The position numbers were made by a program, and so were the translations under genes. The notes below the pieces were generated by a model. The model ran no database searches. It had not been told where the DNA came from and saw only the letters and a list, made by a program, of their open reading frames with translations. Shown piece after piece: positions 13,501-28,500 of a stretch of DNA of 64,000 nt. How positions within the stretch are numbered: position 1 is the first letter of the stretch; every line of letters starts with the position of its first letter. Source of the DNA: Siphonodentalium dalli (Eukaryota; Mollusca; Scaphopoda; Gadilida; Siphonodentaliidae); the NCBI GenBank assembly GCA_032622095.1, contig CP136065.1:51331949-51395948 (forward strand), in the 5' to 3' direction.

Positions 13501-16500
13501 TAAATCGAACAGCATGCCCTACAGCCAACATTTTTCATCCGATTGATCAAATTTCATATTGCTCTCCCGTTCGATCTCTAGAATTAGTTAAACATTTAAT
13601 CTTTCTGCATTCCTTATCGCTCCATTGACTAATATATGACATTATCTCCTCTCCAGGTGTAAATTTATTAATCCTACCGGTACTGTACTTATTAATAAAA
13701 AAGATGTTCACCAACGGGGCTGACGCAGAAGATGGGATATGGACCCACCAAAGGGTTATAATTTATGGAATGTGTTTATATGTCATGACCAATAATTTTA
13801 ATGACAGATTCAAATTCTGATGTGTGTCATATTTTGTATATATTCTTAACCCCAACTATTTAGTTAGATTAACACATGAATGGGAATTTTTTTCATAATT
13901 AGCTTAATTTTGAAGATAACAATTTGTCAGCTGTTAAACAATATGGCAAACATGATAGTACATGCAATTTATTTCTTAATTTTTAGGGAAAAACCTGAGA
14001 CAAAATATTTTTTAGATAAAATTTTGTGGTGGAAGACATGAATATTTGTCGCAGAGTGGAAATACTAATCGGATATTAAGTTTTTTGAAAATTCATATGG
14101 TTCTTGAGACCATTCAGATATAAATTTTGAGCAGTTAAAACATCTTTTATATTTATTTTAGGTTTGCGAGGTCTGATCAATTTAGGAAATACGTGTTTCA
14201 TGAACTGCATTGTGCAGGCTCTGACACACACTCCAGTTCTACGTGACTACTTCCTCTCCGACAAACACAGCTGTGATTTACCTGGGGAGTCGAGACAATG
14301 TCTCGTTTGTGAGATGACCAGGCTCTTTCAGGAGGTAAATTCATGTTCAGTGTATATTCATACATACATGTTATTCAACTTTTGTTGTTTTATAAATCTA
14401 GTTGTGGGGTTTGTTTCCCCGTTCTATAATAAATTGATTCTCCCACTCAGTTATAAAAGAATACATTGGAATGATCTTTTATTCATCCCGGAAGGGTTTT
14501 CACGAAAAATAAGGAAATGCCAGATAATACAAGGACAGAAGAAATGAAATGTTCAGTTAATAGGTTCAACAAACGACCTGGTCTGCTGAACTTATTATCT
14601 GAACATTTCCGAAGGGAAAACTACATGTAGTCATCAATGAGTATGCTGACGACAGATAATAAAGTACAAATGGAGTCCTATTTATTGAAGGGAAATATTC
14701 AGATAATAAGTTGAACTTAATATCTTAACATTTCCTAAGGGAACTACCTGTACTCATCAATGAGTATTTAGTATAGAAATAATTTATTATTCAGTGTGCA
14801 AATTTTATGGATTAAATGTAATCTTCGTGAATAAGATCTGAAAAAAAAACACAATTAAGAACTTTGGTTTTCTTCAAACAATCGGTGTGAAATTTGGGGA
14901 ATCATCTTGGGAAGACACACTGTAGGGAGTGTTACAATTTTTGTCTAAATTAGATGTATGGTTGAAGAGTTATAAACATGCGAAAATTGTGACAGTTACA
15001 GACAACAGGTTTTTATATATATAGATTGCTTTCAGATGGTATGTGCATAAATCACGTAAATACAGGCCAAGTTCAAATAAGGTTTTGGGTCATGAATATT
15101 GTCAGTTATGCCCCTTTTAGACTCAGAATTGGTTGTTTATTCTCAATGTTCTGATCATGACTTTAGTTATGGTTATTCAATTGTTATCTGGTATGTGGAA
15201 CAATTGGATCCAAGTACCGTTTGAATTGTGGTCTGGTCCAATCATTTCTATTATTGAACAGGGATATGTCCATTCTAGACTTCAAATTTTCTGATTATTC
15301 TGGTGTCCAATAAAATAGAACTAATTGTGTTAACAACTTAGACAGTTAGAAGCGGTAATTTTTCATTTCTAAAAGTCGCCAGCCAAAAAAGCCACCTTTT
15401 TTGGGTGACACATGGCCAAGCGGCCTTTTATTAAAACCAATTCAATGAAAATGATTCATCGATAAAGTGAATGCTATTTCATATTTTCTGGCAGTTTTAC
15501 TCTGGTGTGAGGACTCCACATATTCCATATCGTCTTCTGCACCTAGTGTGGACGAATGCTCGGCATCTGGCAGGGTATGAGCAGCAGGATGCTCATGAAT
15601 TCCTCATTGCTGCACTCGATGTCATACACAGGCACTGTAAAGGTCAGTTGGTGTAAACATTTATTTGCATCTAATTAAATGTATGGGATTGAGGGACAAG
15701 TTACAAAACTTGCATTGGCCTCGCACACGGCAATAAAATTAAAGAACATGAGTACACAATTATATAATGCATGATTTATCTTTGTAGAAAGTAGAACAAT
15801 GGTAGTTTGGTATAATAAATATGTGCATAGGTATTGAATCCGTCATTGTGTGACTGGGAGGGCCTATCTGATGTCTTTTATTTTACTTTAAAATTATCAT
15901 TAATACAGCAGCTCAGTTGCTGAGGTAACAGCAATTCGTTGAAGCTATGTATGTTTGAACAAGTATTGTTTAGTTAGATGTCACCAAAAAACAACAACAT
16001 TTTATTCCAATCCTAATAAACATCTAAAACATTCAACAACAGTTTTTACAATAAGAAATATAATATACCGGTAATAGTATAAATAGACGGATTGATTGGA
16101 GAGGGGATTAGACAACAAGCCCAATGGCTTTTCTTAAGTTTGCTTCCCTTTTTATTCGCGCCCCCTGTCCATTAAGTGGATAGGGGTGATCGGACTAGAC
16201 GGATTGGAAATATAATGGTATTGACTGGCCTCATGTAGTTCGTTGTGTTTTACCATATAGATAAAGGCAGTGACTGCTGAATTTTTTGGAATATGAGTGA
16301 CTTGTATTCACAAGCTAAAAGATGTCCCTACACTATTCGTCGGAGGGACTGAGCATGTTAGACTCTGACGAATCGGGTATTTGTGGCTCGAATCGATTCT
16401 TGAATTGAATCAGATCAAGGATTTCACATCGAATCTCGATTTGAACCATCACTTATTAAAATCCTAATAAGATGTTTTGAGTAATTGGTTATTGCAGGGT

Positions 16501-19500
16501 ACCAAGAGAAGTTTCATCTTGCATATTCTTACTAATTTATGTATATTGGACTTCTCGTACCGGCCAAACTCTCCTGACCGGGATAGGCATAATCGTATTA
16601 GGTATACAACCGACCGGTATTCACACTTTGACATTATCTTGTTTCATATGTGCTGACTTGTTCTTAAATGTAATTTTTGGTGCGAATTGTGTTATCACAT
16701 TACTGAATTTCAGAGACAAAAATATATGGTTCTAAGTAACGTAATATTACTGTTTCGTACAGTTTGTGGATATGGATAGATTTGATACTTGATAGAGGTG
16801 CAACACTGTGTCATTAATGGTGACCACCAGATCATATTCACAGTAATGTGGTGACCTAACGAAATTACTTTTCGCAAGCGCGATAACTCTATTACTTTAT
16901 GGCATTAACTTGTGAATTAAGTTTGCCATGTGTTGGGTATTGACTGGAGTCTTACGCAGCAATATATGCATGTATTTGCTTAATTCTGCTACATTTTCGT
17001 GAAATGAAACGAGGAAATAAAGTAAAAGGTGTAACCAATATTTGAAATACAAACAAATCTCCTGGCAGATTTCGAATCAAATCAGTTGGGCGATTTCAAA
17101 TCGACTCTCCAATATTCGTCGGGAGTCTAAATCATGTATCCCCTTATCACGTATATCTAAGGGTTTCTGTCTAACCTTACTGACCATGCTATCTACAGGG
17201 AAGAATGGAACAAATACCAAAAACCCACATTTGTGTAGCTGTATAATAGATCAGATCTTTACGGGCGGGCTCCAGTCTGATGTTACCTGTCAAGAGTGCA
17301 AGTAAGTCGCATATTAAATAGCTTAATGATACTTTTATAAATGACTATTTTCAATGTTTAACCCTCTCTGTACTAATGGATTCTCTCAATCAGTTATAAA
17401 AGTATACATTGGAATGGTCTATTATTCATTTGGAGGGATGTTAAGAATATATGAGCAGACGGCAGCCAGACAAAATGATAATACAAGGGCAGAAGAATTG
17501 TTGTTCATTGGTTGAACTTATTATCTGAACGTTTCCGAACAGTGAATATGAATCCTCCTGCAATTATATTATTTTTTTGTATCTCTCATTTTTTTTGGAC
17601 ACTCCTCCAAATGATTTATAAATCTTTCCAATATATACTTGCATAACTGAATGGGAGAATCCATTTAGTATATAAGGGGTTGAACACCATTTTATAATCC
17701 TAAATTTATTACCAGTTTTAGTATCTTTGCTGCAAATGGAAATCAAATAATATTTTATATATAAATACCCGTCTGAAGAACCAGTTGTCACAGTTAATAT
17801 ATATTTGCCAGTTTTGCCACCCTGAACATCTTGAATACAAAAAAATCTCTAGAAAACGCACATTGCTGTTTCTGCTTTGGTTTATTTGCAATAGATTTCA
17901 ACATAAAAATGGTTATCAAATTTCCTCATTTCCTCACAATTACTGCCAAATATATGTCATATGATTTTTTAGGAATTTAATTTTTCCATCTATCAACTAT
18001 TTACATTTACAGCCTTTATTAATTTGCAAAAAGAATCTCATCGCCAAATTTCTGAAGCATATTTTGTGCAAAATTAATCAAATTTCTGTGGACTTTGCAT
18101 TATTGTCGCATTATGGCAGCAAGGTCCAAAACAAAGATGAAAATCCAACAATTTTAAACCAGACCGAAACAAAGTCAATATAAATGATGATAGGAAAAGT
18201 TCCAATTTGTAAATGTTCAGTTTATATTTGTAGAGCAAGCCGCTACGCAGATCCTAGGTTTTTTAACCGAGATAACATTTCTGGGCTTGGTAATTTTTTA
18301 TCCCCGGAAAAATTCCAATTCACAATAGTGGAGTTAAACCTCTTATCTATTTTAAATGCAGATGGTATGTATTGTTCAACCAGACTCCATAGTGAATGCA
18401 ATATACAGACAGAACCACACAAGCATGTGGATGTGGTGAACATTATTGCATCATCTGCTCAACACAATGCGATGTTGTAGTACCGGTTGTGTTTTCGTGC
18501 ATGACTCCATTTACATTATGCAATCTCACTTGATTGATTGTTCCAGTGCATTTTGGCTTAAGTAATGTAATTAGCTGAAAGATTTCAATGGGTGTGTAAT
18601 AAAAATTATTCTGCATTTATGTTCACATCGTTGAAAAACACCGAAAAGGCCATCATTAAAATATAACGTTTTCTTACATTTCCATGTATTTTTAAATGTA
18701 TTGTACCATTCTTTATTAACAGTAATGTATCCACTACAATTGATCCTATTTGGGATATATCGCTGGATTTGGGACCAGGTCCTCCCGGGATGAACAACAA
18801 CAGCAACAATAACAACAACAATTCATATATAAGTGGTAAGTTGCATTATGTCTTTGCAGGATAGACTCAGTCACAATTCAGACATATTCTTAGTCGAGAT
18901 ACGATTTGACGAGGGTTGGTTGGTGGTGTCTAGGAGGGCGGCCTTAATTTTCTATAACTAGCTGTTTATTGATGGATTTTGACAATTCTTGCTATGTCAG
19001 TTTATAGTCATGTACGACAGCTTCACACAGACAATCAGACCCACCCCAATATTTTTGCCAGAGTTATGGCCCTGTGTCTATTTTTAGAATGTTAAGGACA
19101 TTAGCGTAATAACTTTAACAAATGCCATGCTTACAACCCGATTAACCCTTTCTGTACTAAAATACTCATTGACGAGTAGTTTCCTTAAGAAATGTTCAGA
19201 TAATAAGTTCAACCAGCGACCATATGTTGTTTGTTGAACTTATTTTCTAAACATTTCCCTTCAATGTATATTAATCTTTCGAACTTCTACCATCTTTTCG
19301 ACTATGTTATCTGCTCATTTTTCCCGAACACCCCTCCAAATGAATATAGACCATTCCAATGTTTACAAATTTAACTGCGTGGGGGAATCCATTTAGTATA
19401 TAAAGGATTAAACTGAATTGTGACTGAACTGTCTTACTTACTTGCTATATTCTACAGGGCTGCATGATTTCATGCATATATTTGTTAGAGCTACAGCTGC

Positions 19501-22500
19501 TCATGATATTGCAATTTAGGCTGCGCACAGTCAATTTCCCGTTTCTCAGGTCCACGCACATAGTCCCGAGACCCTACATGTGTAACCTCTTCATTCCATT
19601 TCAATCTGACGGAAATTTATAATCGATACAAAATAATTGTGGTACGATTTATGCAAACATGAGCACAAGTGAGATCGAACAGACCCTGTTTCCCAGGATA
19701 CTGTAATTGGTTCCATGTTCGGACAAGTGTTAAAAACATGACGGATTGCGACTGCAATCTCAGTATAAAATGTGTCGGTGATAATTGATTGCGCAATGTT
19801 TGACAAAATAAATCACATGTAATCTGTCATCTACTTTTCCAGACGTATGTTTAAAATAATGATCATTGGCAACTGAAATTAGTCCTAGATCTAATTGATG
19901 CGGAGGTGGCATGCTTCGTTGGCTTGTATCCCAGAAATAAAAGAATAAAATATAAAACCATACGCGTTTGCTCAAGTGTTTTTACATGAGAAACAATAAA
20001 CTGACTTTGCAAGGCCTTACTCATTCATTGTCAAAAGTATCATCTGCTGCACAGCAATCCAGACAAGTTCTTGGAAGCAATTTCAACAGTAGATATTTAT
20101 TTCTCTTGTTTCCAAAGTATTTTAGAGTTGCTTTAAAATTACAAATGAATCGTTGAAACTACAGGGTACATGAATTTATGGAAAAACTTAGTCGAAAATC
20201 TATGGGATAAAGATATCCCGTCGTAAGTTCCGTGATGCCTGTAATGAGAGAGGTCGCTTCAAGTCCGGAAAGGCAGAATATGACACAAGGCACGACCAAA
20301 CCGCGAATTTCCCCCAACAATACATATACTAATGCGTCGCCTTGACATACCATTTACCTTCCTTTTCCAAAAAAGAGACATTTAACGAGCCTTTTTCTCG
20401 ATCAGGCGAACGACCAGTGAAGCAGGTCGGCCATTTTTTGGGTCTGTTCGATCGAGTTCCGGGCATACCGCGCAGTATCGAGGGGAAAATATGCCCGGAA
20501 CTCGATCAAACAGACCTGCAATACTTCGCGAGACGTTCGCCTGATCGAGAAAAAGGCTCGTTAAATGTCTCTTTTTTGGTAGAAAGGTAACTGGTATGTC
20601 AAGGTGATGCATTAGTATATGTGTTGTCCAGGGGGAATCGCGGTTTGGTCTCGTGTCATGTCATATTCTTCCTTTCCGGACTTGAACCAAATCCTCTGTT
20701 GCAGCAGTGGGGAAAGTTGGACTTACGTTCAATGTATAGTCAATTTTGGACTAGGAAAAGCTAAACTACATATATCTTAATAACTTCACTTGGTGTAGAA
20801 CTTTTATTTGGCCAAAAACATTGCTAGATTCTCATCCCCCTCCTTACACTATTTGGTATCTTCCTCTATTTTATTGACACCAATATTAGGCAGGTTAACA
20901 AACATTTTGGTGGGGAGATTTGATGCAGGAGAAAAAAATTCCCAAGTATTTTTTAAATGATATGTTGCATTCAAACTCTAAATTTAACTGAGGTATTTCT
21001 TTTCATAAAAAAGAAGCAAAATAAAAAAACTTTGCTATCATCTATTTTCTTACCACATGCTTCATATATTAATCAACATGGCAGGTAATAAAGTAGCTTA
21101 TTGGTTTAATTTTTGCAAAATACGGAAGATTTCAAAATGTTCAATAAAATAATCGGTATAGTCTTGGACAACAGTCTTGATGATGACAAATGTTACGGAA
21201 AAGGTCTTCCCTTTTATGAGATATATATATAATCTACTTAAACCACTAATTTGGTAAATCAAGCAAAGTGAACATAATATCAGAATACTACAAGCTACAT
21301 TCCTTATAGAACGACACAGTGATGTGAACATGTTAACATTAATTGCATTCATTTTTCATGCAGTGAGGTAAATCACGTACATATAATTATCATTGTACTA
21401 TCGTGCCACAACATACTCATGCTGTAATGTTAACCAGTTCACACACTTGTCATTCTATTTCTATATTCTCTAATTACTGGGACTCATCCTGGTGATATTA
21501 GCTGCAGCAAAACAAACAAAATTATTAAAAATTGTCCCCCCCCCCCCACGTGTTCAAAAGAGGTGGATGAGCATTTAGTAATTTGTATATGTGACCCGCC
21601 ATATCAAATCCAGTCGTAAGTCGGGATTTTTTTTACCCTGTGCCAATGCATTCTCTTATATATGCGAGTCGACCATAGGTCGCCTCGCATATATATAAGA
21701 GAATGCATTGGCCTAACAATTTTTTACAATTTTAATAATTTTTTCTTTTATTCTTTAACAATTTTATAATTCACCCATACAGAGCCCCAGACAAACATGA
21801 GCAGACAACACTCTTCTATATGTTTCTATATATGTGTGGGGCTCTCTGCAGGGTAATGGATGTTTTTTATTTTATGTCCTAAAAATTGTAAGAAACGTTT
21901 ATTTAAAAAAAATTATAAAAAATTGTTAGGCCAATGCATTCTCTTATATATGCGAGGCGACCTATGGTCGACTCGCATATATAAGAGAATGCATTGGCAC
22001 AGGGTAAAAAAAATCCCGACTTACGACTGGATTTGATATGGCGGGTCACATATGGTGGCTTTATTATTATAATTTATTATATCAAATTTTCTTAGTAAAC
22101 TATTCGTCTACATTTCTGTTGTTTCATATTTGGTTTATCCTTATATATAGAATCATCCACTTCTGTTTGTTGAATGTTGGGATGTGGTTTCTATTTAATT
22201 ATTCATTGACATTATAATCATTTCCCATCAGTTTTCACCAAATCATTCCAGAGTCAAGTAAGAAACCTTTAAAATTAAATTTTTTGTCTGCTCCAATGAG
22301 TGAGAGCTTTCCGATGAATGACAACAAGCCATATTTTCGACTAAATCCTGAAAAGTTACCCATAATTCCGCTGTGGTTAAGGAGTCGATTATTTAATGCA
22401 TTACTGTATACAACCCTCAACACAAAATAAAAAAAAAAATTGACAGCATTGTGAGAATTTATTAGTAGATAATACTTTAGCTCTCCGCCATGAAAGTAAT

Positions 22501-25500
22501 AAGTAAACATGATAAAAAGCAACTATTATTAAAACTGTTAAAATTGTTCACATGCGTATATTTCCAGCAAACTAGCTGTTGTGAACATGTTGTCATGTTA
22601 TTTTCTATCATTTTCTTTGCTTTAGATTTGAAAGTGTCATTTGAGAATTGTGAGCAACGTTTCATGACAAGCATATTTCAGGATACTCGTACGTAATATA
22701 AGTCTCATTTTACTTTTAACCCTTTACCCAACAAACCGGCCAAAACCGGCCAAGTAAAGCTTCAACAGCCTAAAATATCTTCTGTCTGTCTCAATAGAAC
22801 CATACAAATATGGATATCATTGGAACCGGTTCCTTGACCAGATTGTGATAGTTACAGTTAGCCCTGTGCCAATGCATTCTCTTATATATGCGAGTCGACC
22901 ATAGGTCGCCTCGCATATATAAGAGAATGCATTGGCCTAAAAAAAATCTTTTTTAAACACATTTTACCATTTTTTCTTACATTCTTTAACAATTTTAAAT
23001 GTGTTAAGCCAATGCATTCTCTTATATATGCGAGACGACCTATGGTCGACTCGCATATATAAGAGAATGCATTGGCACAGGGCCCTTCTGTTGGGTAAAG
23101 GGTTAATATTCTATGTAGTTAGTCTATGTTTTTCTCTGACTTTAATTTGTGCTTTTTTGTGTGATGGTGCATCCTAATTGGCTATTTCTTTCCCAATGTT
23201 ATTAGAGTAGTTGAGTGTGAAGTGCAGTATAGTGGAGGTACATAACACAGTAGGCTATAACGAGCCATCCTTTGATGGCGAAACTGGTTTGATTCCCAAT
23301 GAGCCTTGCCTGGTGTTCCATATATCTAAGCAAGTCACTTGCATCTGGGTTCATTTGTTTAGTGTTTCTTTGTGAAATTACACATCAGCATGTAATTTTC
23401 TTTTTATCTTGGCATTTGCATTTTGTCTTGGGTCAGCTAATAGCTAATGCATTTTAACAGGGCTGATATAGACACCTAAAAAAAGTAAGTCACCCCCCTC
23501 ATATTTGTTTTTTTTCTCCTTGTAAATGGGTTTGAATATGAGCGACTCATGATGAGCATAATAGCGCTTATCCTACCCATGTTATCAAAACAAATTTGTA
23601 TGATACGTGTGTATACCGTTCCGCTGTCGAATAACTCGCCTTGTCAGACCCATGCAAATTCCATGTCTGTTAGTTTGGGAGAGATGTTGGCACTCACAAA
23701 GCACATCAGTAATTGCAACAACAGGGAAAATGCCCCAATTTTGAGACATGAAGTCTCATTTTTCCCCTTAAAATATCGCTCATTCAAGCATAACTCAAAT
23801 CAAGTATTCAAAAATAACACAGTGAATTGGACTGAGCAAAAAGTTTAAAAGTTTTTTTTACAAAATTTCAGGACAGTGGGATATAATCTGAGATATGGGC
23901 CAATTTATTAGTGGGGAACTTAATGTTCTGAGGCATTTAAATCTAAATTCAACACAAAGTAATTTATATGTAGCATCAACTCATTATGTATAACCACAAG
24001 TTAGGCGGAATGAACCTCATTATATTCTCTCTGTAGCCCACGTTCTTTGCTTCACCTATTTTTTATTTCCATATGTTTGTTAAAATATATTGGATACACT
24101 GCTTGCTGTATCATCCAAAATTACATGAAGCATATGCTTGTTTCTCATTCTTATATTGCATGCTTGTTGCTTTTCTTCTTGATTTTACCTTTATCTCAGG
24201 GCTGTCATGATTATAATCCTATACCACAATTAATAAATAATTAATTTTTGTTCCATTATCGACATAGTCAACCACAATTTTCCACAGTCAACCTGAGTCA
24301 ACCTACATTATAAATTATGACTATCTATGCATTTGATATTCCATTGTTGCCATCAGTAACTATGTTATCAAAATATTGGGGGAAAATGGGTTAAACTTGT
24401 ATTTATCTCGCATGTATGCAGCATTCAGATGAACAAATAAAGAAGCTGGCATTACTTTGAATGCAGGGATGTAATTCAGCTGTACAAGCCTTGAAATAGG
24501 GTGTCGGCCATTTGCAGAATGAGGTCCCCAGAGGGTGAATTTAGTGATGCTACCCCACATAGCGGGCTAGCATCACCAAATTCACCCTCTGGGGACCTCA
24601 TTCTGCTTACACCTCAAGGCTTGCAGCTGTACACACCAATCTATGACATCCATTCAGTATACATTGTTACATGGAAACCAATGGGGTTTGCCAAATTAAG
24701 TTTCAGTTCTCATATCATATACTTGACACATATTGTTTCACAAAATTAAGGAGGTCATCGGTATGACTTCAATTGATTATATATGATTATTTTTATATGC
24801 TCGTTTTAATAACGTGATTATGGTGTGTTATGTTTTTTGTTTGTCCATCCATTTTTCATTTCCATATGATAGCTTTCGTTCTTCTGAACTGAATGGAATG
24901 AAATTTGGTATGTAGGTTCACTATCACAGAATACAGGTCAAGTTTGATTTCCCATTTCTACCAGCATTGGTGCAATTTTGGTTTCCGATGATAACTTTAG
25001 TTAGTGTTCACTGCATGGAATGAAATTTGGTATGGTTTACATCCATAAATTACAGGTCCAAGTTCAATTTCAGATTCCGTCCACTTTTTTTTTTCACCCG
25101 AGTTATGACCCTTCTTCCATTTTGAAATTTTTGTTTTCTTGGTTTCTGGGTGATAACTTCAGTTAATTTGGCTGTATGTAATGAAATTTTGTAGACATGT
25201 TTAAAACCATGTAATGTAAATGCCAAGTTCGATTTTGGGTTTTTTCGGCCCAATTTTGCCACAGTTAATATGGACCTTTCTCAACTTTTAAGAGTTTTTA
25301 GTTTAATTGATTTTTTGACTGATATCTTTCTGAAATGCATTTTGAAATAAGCCACAGTTGAACCAAGTCAACAGGTATATTATGCCACGTCTGGTGGTGC
25401 TTTTTTTTTAAAAGGAACAAATGTGATAATCGTGACAGCCCTACATGTACTTTATCTTCCTGTAAGGTATTTATGCTTGTTATTATCAGGTATATCAAGT

Positions 25501-28500
25501 TTGTCATCAAAATGTATGCCAGTAAAATGAATGGAATCAAGCCTGGTTATAGTGTCTGACCTTTGCAGAATGAGGTCCCCAGAGGGTGAATTTAGTAATG
25601 CTAACCCACACAGCGGGCTAGCATCACCAAATTCACCCTCTGGGGACCTCATTCTGCTTAGGCCTCATCTTCTGGGAAGTATCTATAGTCTCAAATTAAC
25701 ATTGTTTTAGTTACTTTTTTCCTTATGGGAAGTTTCTATATCCCCTAATTTGCAGAAGATAAAATACATAATCGATTGACTAATGGGTGAACATCACCAA
25801 CTTCAACTGGGGATCTTCAATCTGATTGTAGGTCTCCCATAGCTGTTGAGACCGAAACAGAATGAGTGTGAATTTGGTGATGCTAACCCACTTTCAGGCA
25901 AGCCTTGAAATAGTGTGTCTGTCATTTGCAGAATGAGGTCCCCAGAGGGTGAATTTAGTGATGCTACCCCTCATAGCGGGCTGGCATCACCAAATTCACC
26001 CTCTGGGGACTTCATTTGCTTACACCTCAACAGAATGAGGTTCCCAGAGGGTGAATTTGGTGATGCTATGCAAATGACAGACACTATATTTCAAGGCTTG
26101 TGTGAAACACTCCGGGGGTGATAAAATAGAAATGGAGAATATCTTGCTCAAAGTAGTTATTTTTACGATTATCATATCCAAATTGACAACACACACCGCC
26201 ATTCTTATATAGTAATTAAATGCAGTGACTCTTGGTGTGAAATCGTTTTTGCTAGTTTATCGCCAATTTATGCGTCCCGAATCTAGAAGTAAATATTAAC
26301 TTTTGAGCATAGTTCGGACAATGTATTCTATGGGGTGGTATGGTTGATTTGCTTGAAATTTTCAGCGATGTTAGTAGCATGCTACATTCCTCCAGTTGGG
26401 ATAGCTCCTGAATAATGACTGATCAGTATCACGCACCCGAACAAGTCCATAATATATCTTTAATAACTTTTAACCTTTTAGACAAAGCATTCCTTGGAAA
26501 ACTGAACGGAGTTGGTCGTGGTCGAGGTACAGTTGTAATGTTACCAGTTCAACCAATTGATCTCACATCACAATTTTACTGCAGCAAAACTATCCTTAAC
26601 TGAATAATTAACTCTAATTTCTTGTCCACATAACTTCCCTGTTTTCCAGCCAGCTGAAGTTCTTTAACCCCTTCCATGACTGGTGCTTTCTGAAATTTTG
26701 CAAAAACCCTGTGCCAATGCATTCTCTTATATATGCGAGTCTCTCATAGGGAGCCTCGCATATATAAGAGAATACATTGGTCTAACAATATTTACCTTGA
26801 CCTTGTAAGCCAATGCATTCTCTTATGTGCGAGACTCCCTATTGGAGACTCGCATATATAACGGAATGCACTGACACAGGATCTGTAATGCTGCACACCA
26901 GCGCAGCTCCCATCTTGAACCTCAGGGTAAACATGGTGCCCCTTGTTTGTGTAAAGACAGTGTATCTGGGTTCAGTCAGATAAATTTTGTCAAGAGTTAT
27001 CCCCCTTCACAAATTAGAATTTTCTAACTAATTTTATTTCTGGATCATAACTTTAGTTCTGTTGTTCCAATCATCCACCTGTCTATGGTATCCTTCTGAA
27101 AAATCCACCGGGTGCCTGGAGCCTCAATGAATTTCAGAAATCCAGTTAAAACAAAGATTGTGGTAAAATTGTCTTAACTTTTCACAAGAAAATGGCTTTT
27201 ATTCCAATGGAGTGGTAAATAATGTAAAAACTCAAAATTGATACAGTGGTTAACATTTTCTGGATAATATTATATGTATTTTAGCTCAAAAGTTTGAAAA
27301 TGTTTTCAAAGATGGTGACCAATATTAAAATATTAATATTGATGAAATCTTAGTTTTTACTAAGATCTCATAAATGAATAATATGTCGAATATGATGCTA
27401 CATTGGTTAAGTAACATATTTACCAAACAGATTCTTAATTCCAACAATAGAGGCATCTGATAGGAACTGAGAGAGAATACATGTACAACCGCAGAAGGAT
27501 GATGCTGTAGAATTAACCCTTTACCCAACAAACCGGCCAAAAATGGCCAAATAAAGCTGCAACAGCCTAAATTATCTTGGGTCTGTCTCAATAAAACCAT
27601 ACAAATATGGATATCATTGGAACCGGCTCATTGACCACATTGTGATGGTTACAGTTATGCCCTGTGCCAATGCATTCTCTTATATATGCGAGTCGACCAT
27701 AGGTCGCCTCGCATATATAAGAGAATGCATTGGCCTAGACACTTTTTATACGCCCTTTTGAAAAAAAGGCCGTATTATAGTATTGGTCTGTCCGTCGGGC
27801 GTCCGTCCGTTAACCTGTTGTCCGGATGATAACTTTAGTTAGAGTGAACCAAAATTACTAAAATTTGGTATGTGGGTTTAATAGCCGAAAAGTAAGTTCA
27901 AGTTCGAATTTGGGTTCCGCCCGCCAATTTTCACTGGAGTTATGCCCCTTATTTAACGTTTTTTGACTTAGAAAATCCTTGAAATTTGTTGTCCGGATGA
28001 TAACTTTAGTATAGTTTATCGGAATGAATCCAAATTTGGTATATTACTTTCTTTCACCAAAACACAGGTCAAGTTCGAACTTGGGTTCTGTCCGACCATT
28101 TTTGGCAGAGTTATGCCCCTTTTTCGACTCAGAAAATTCAGTTGTTCTTATGTTTTTTGGTTTCCGGATGATAACTCGATTTTGGAATGTTTATACGCAA
28201 AACCCGTTTTTTTGTGGATTACATATATCAAAATACAGATCAAGTCCGAATTTCGTTTTAATCCGATAATTTTTGCGAGAGTTATGGCCCCTTTTTTGAC
28301 GTAATTTGACTTAGAAAATCCCTGAAATTTGTTGTCCGGATGATAACTTTAGTTAGAGTGACCGATTTCAATCAAATTTGGTATGTGGGTTTATTAGGAG
28401 AAAATACAGCTCAAGTTCGAATTTGGGTTCCGTCCGCCAATTTTCACCGGAGTTATGCCCCTTATTTGACGTAATTTGACTTAGAAAATCCCTGAAATTT

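Noticed and set aside
14164-14547. 127-codon frame starting in exon 4
   Set aside because: Only the first part is coding; it reads past the GTAAAT donor into intron 4, where family homology stops exactly at the splice site.
20342-20612. Pair of opposed open frames
   Set aside because: Mirror images across a palindrome; not independent coding evidence.
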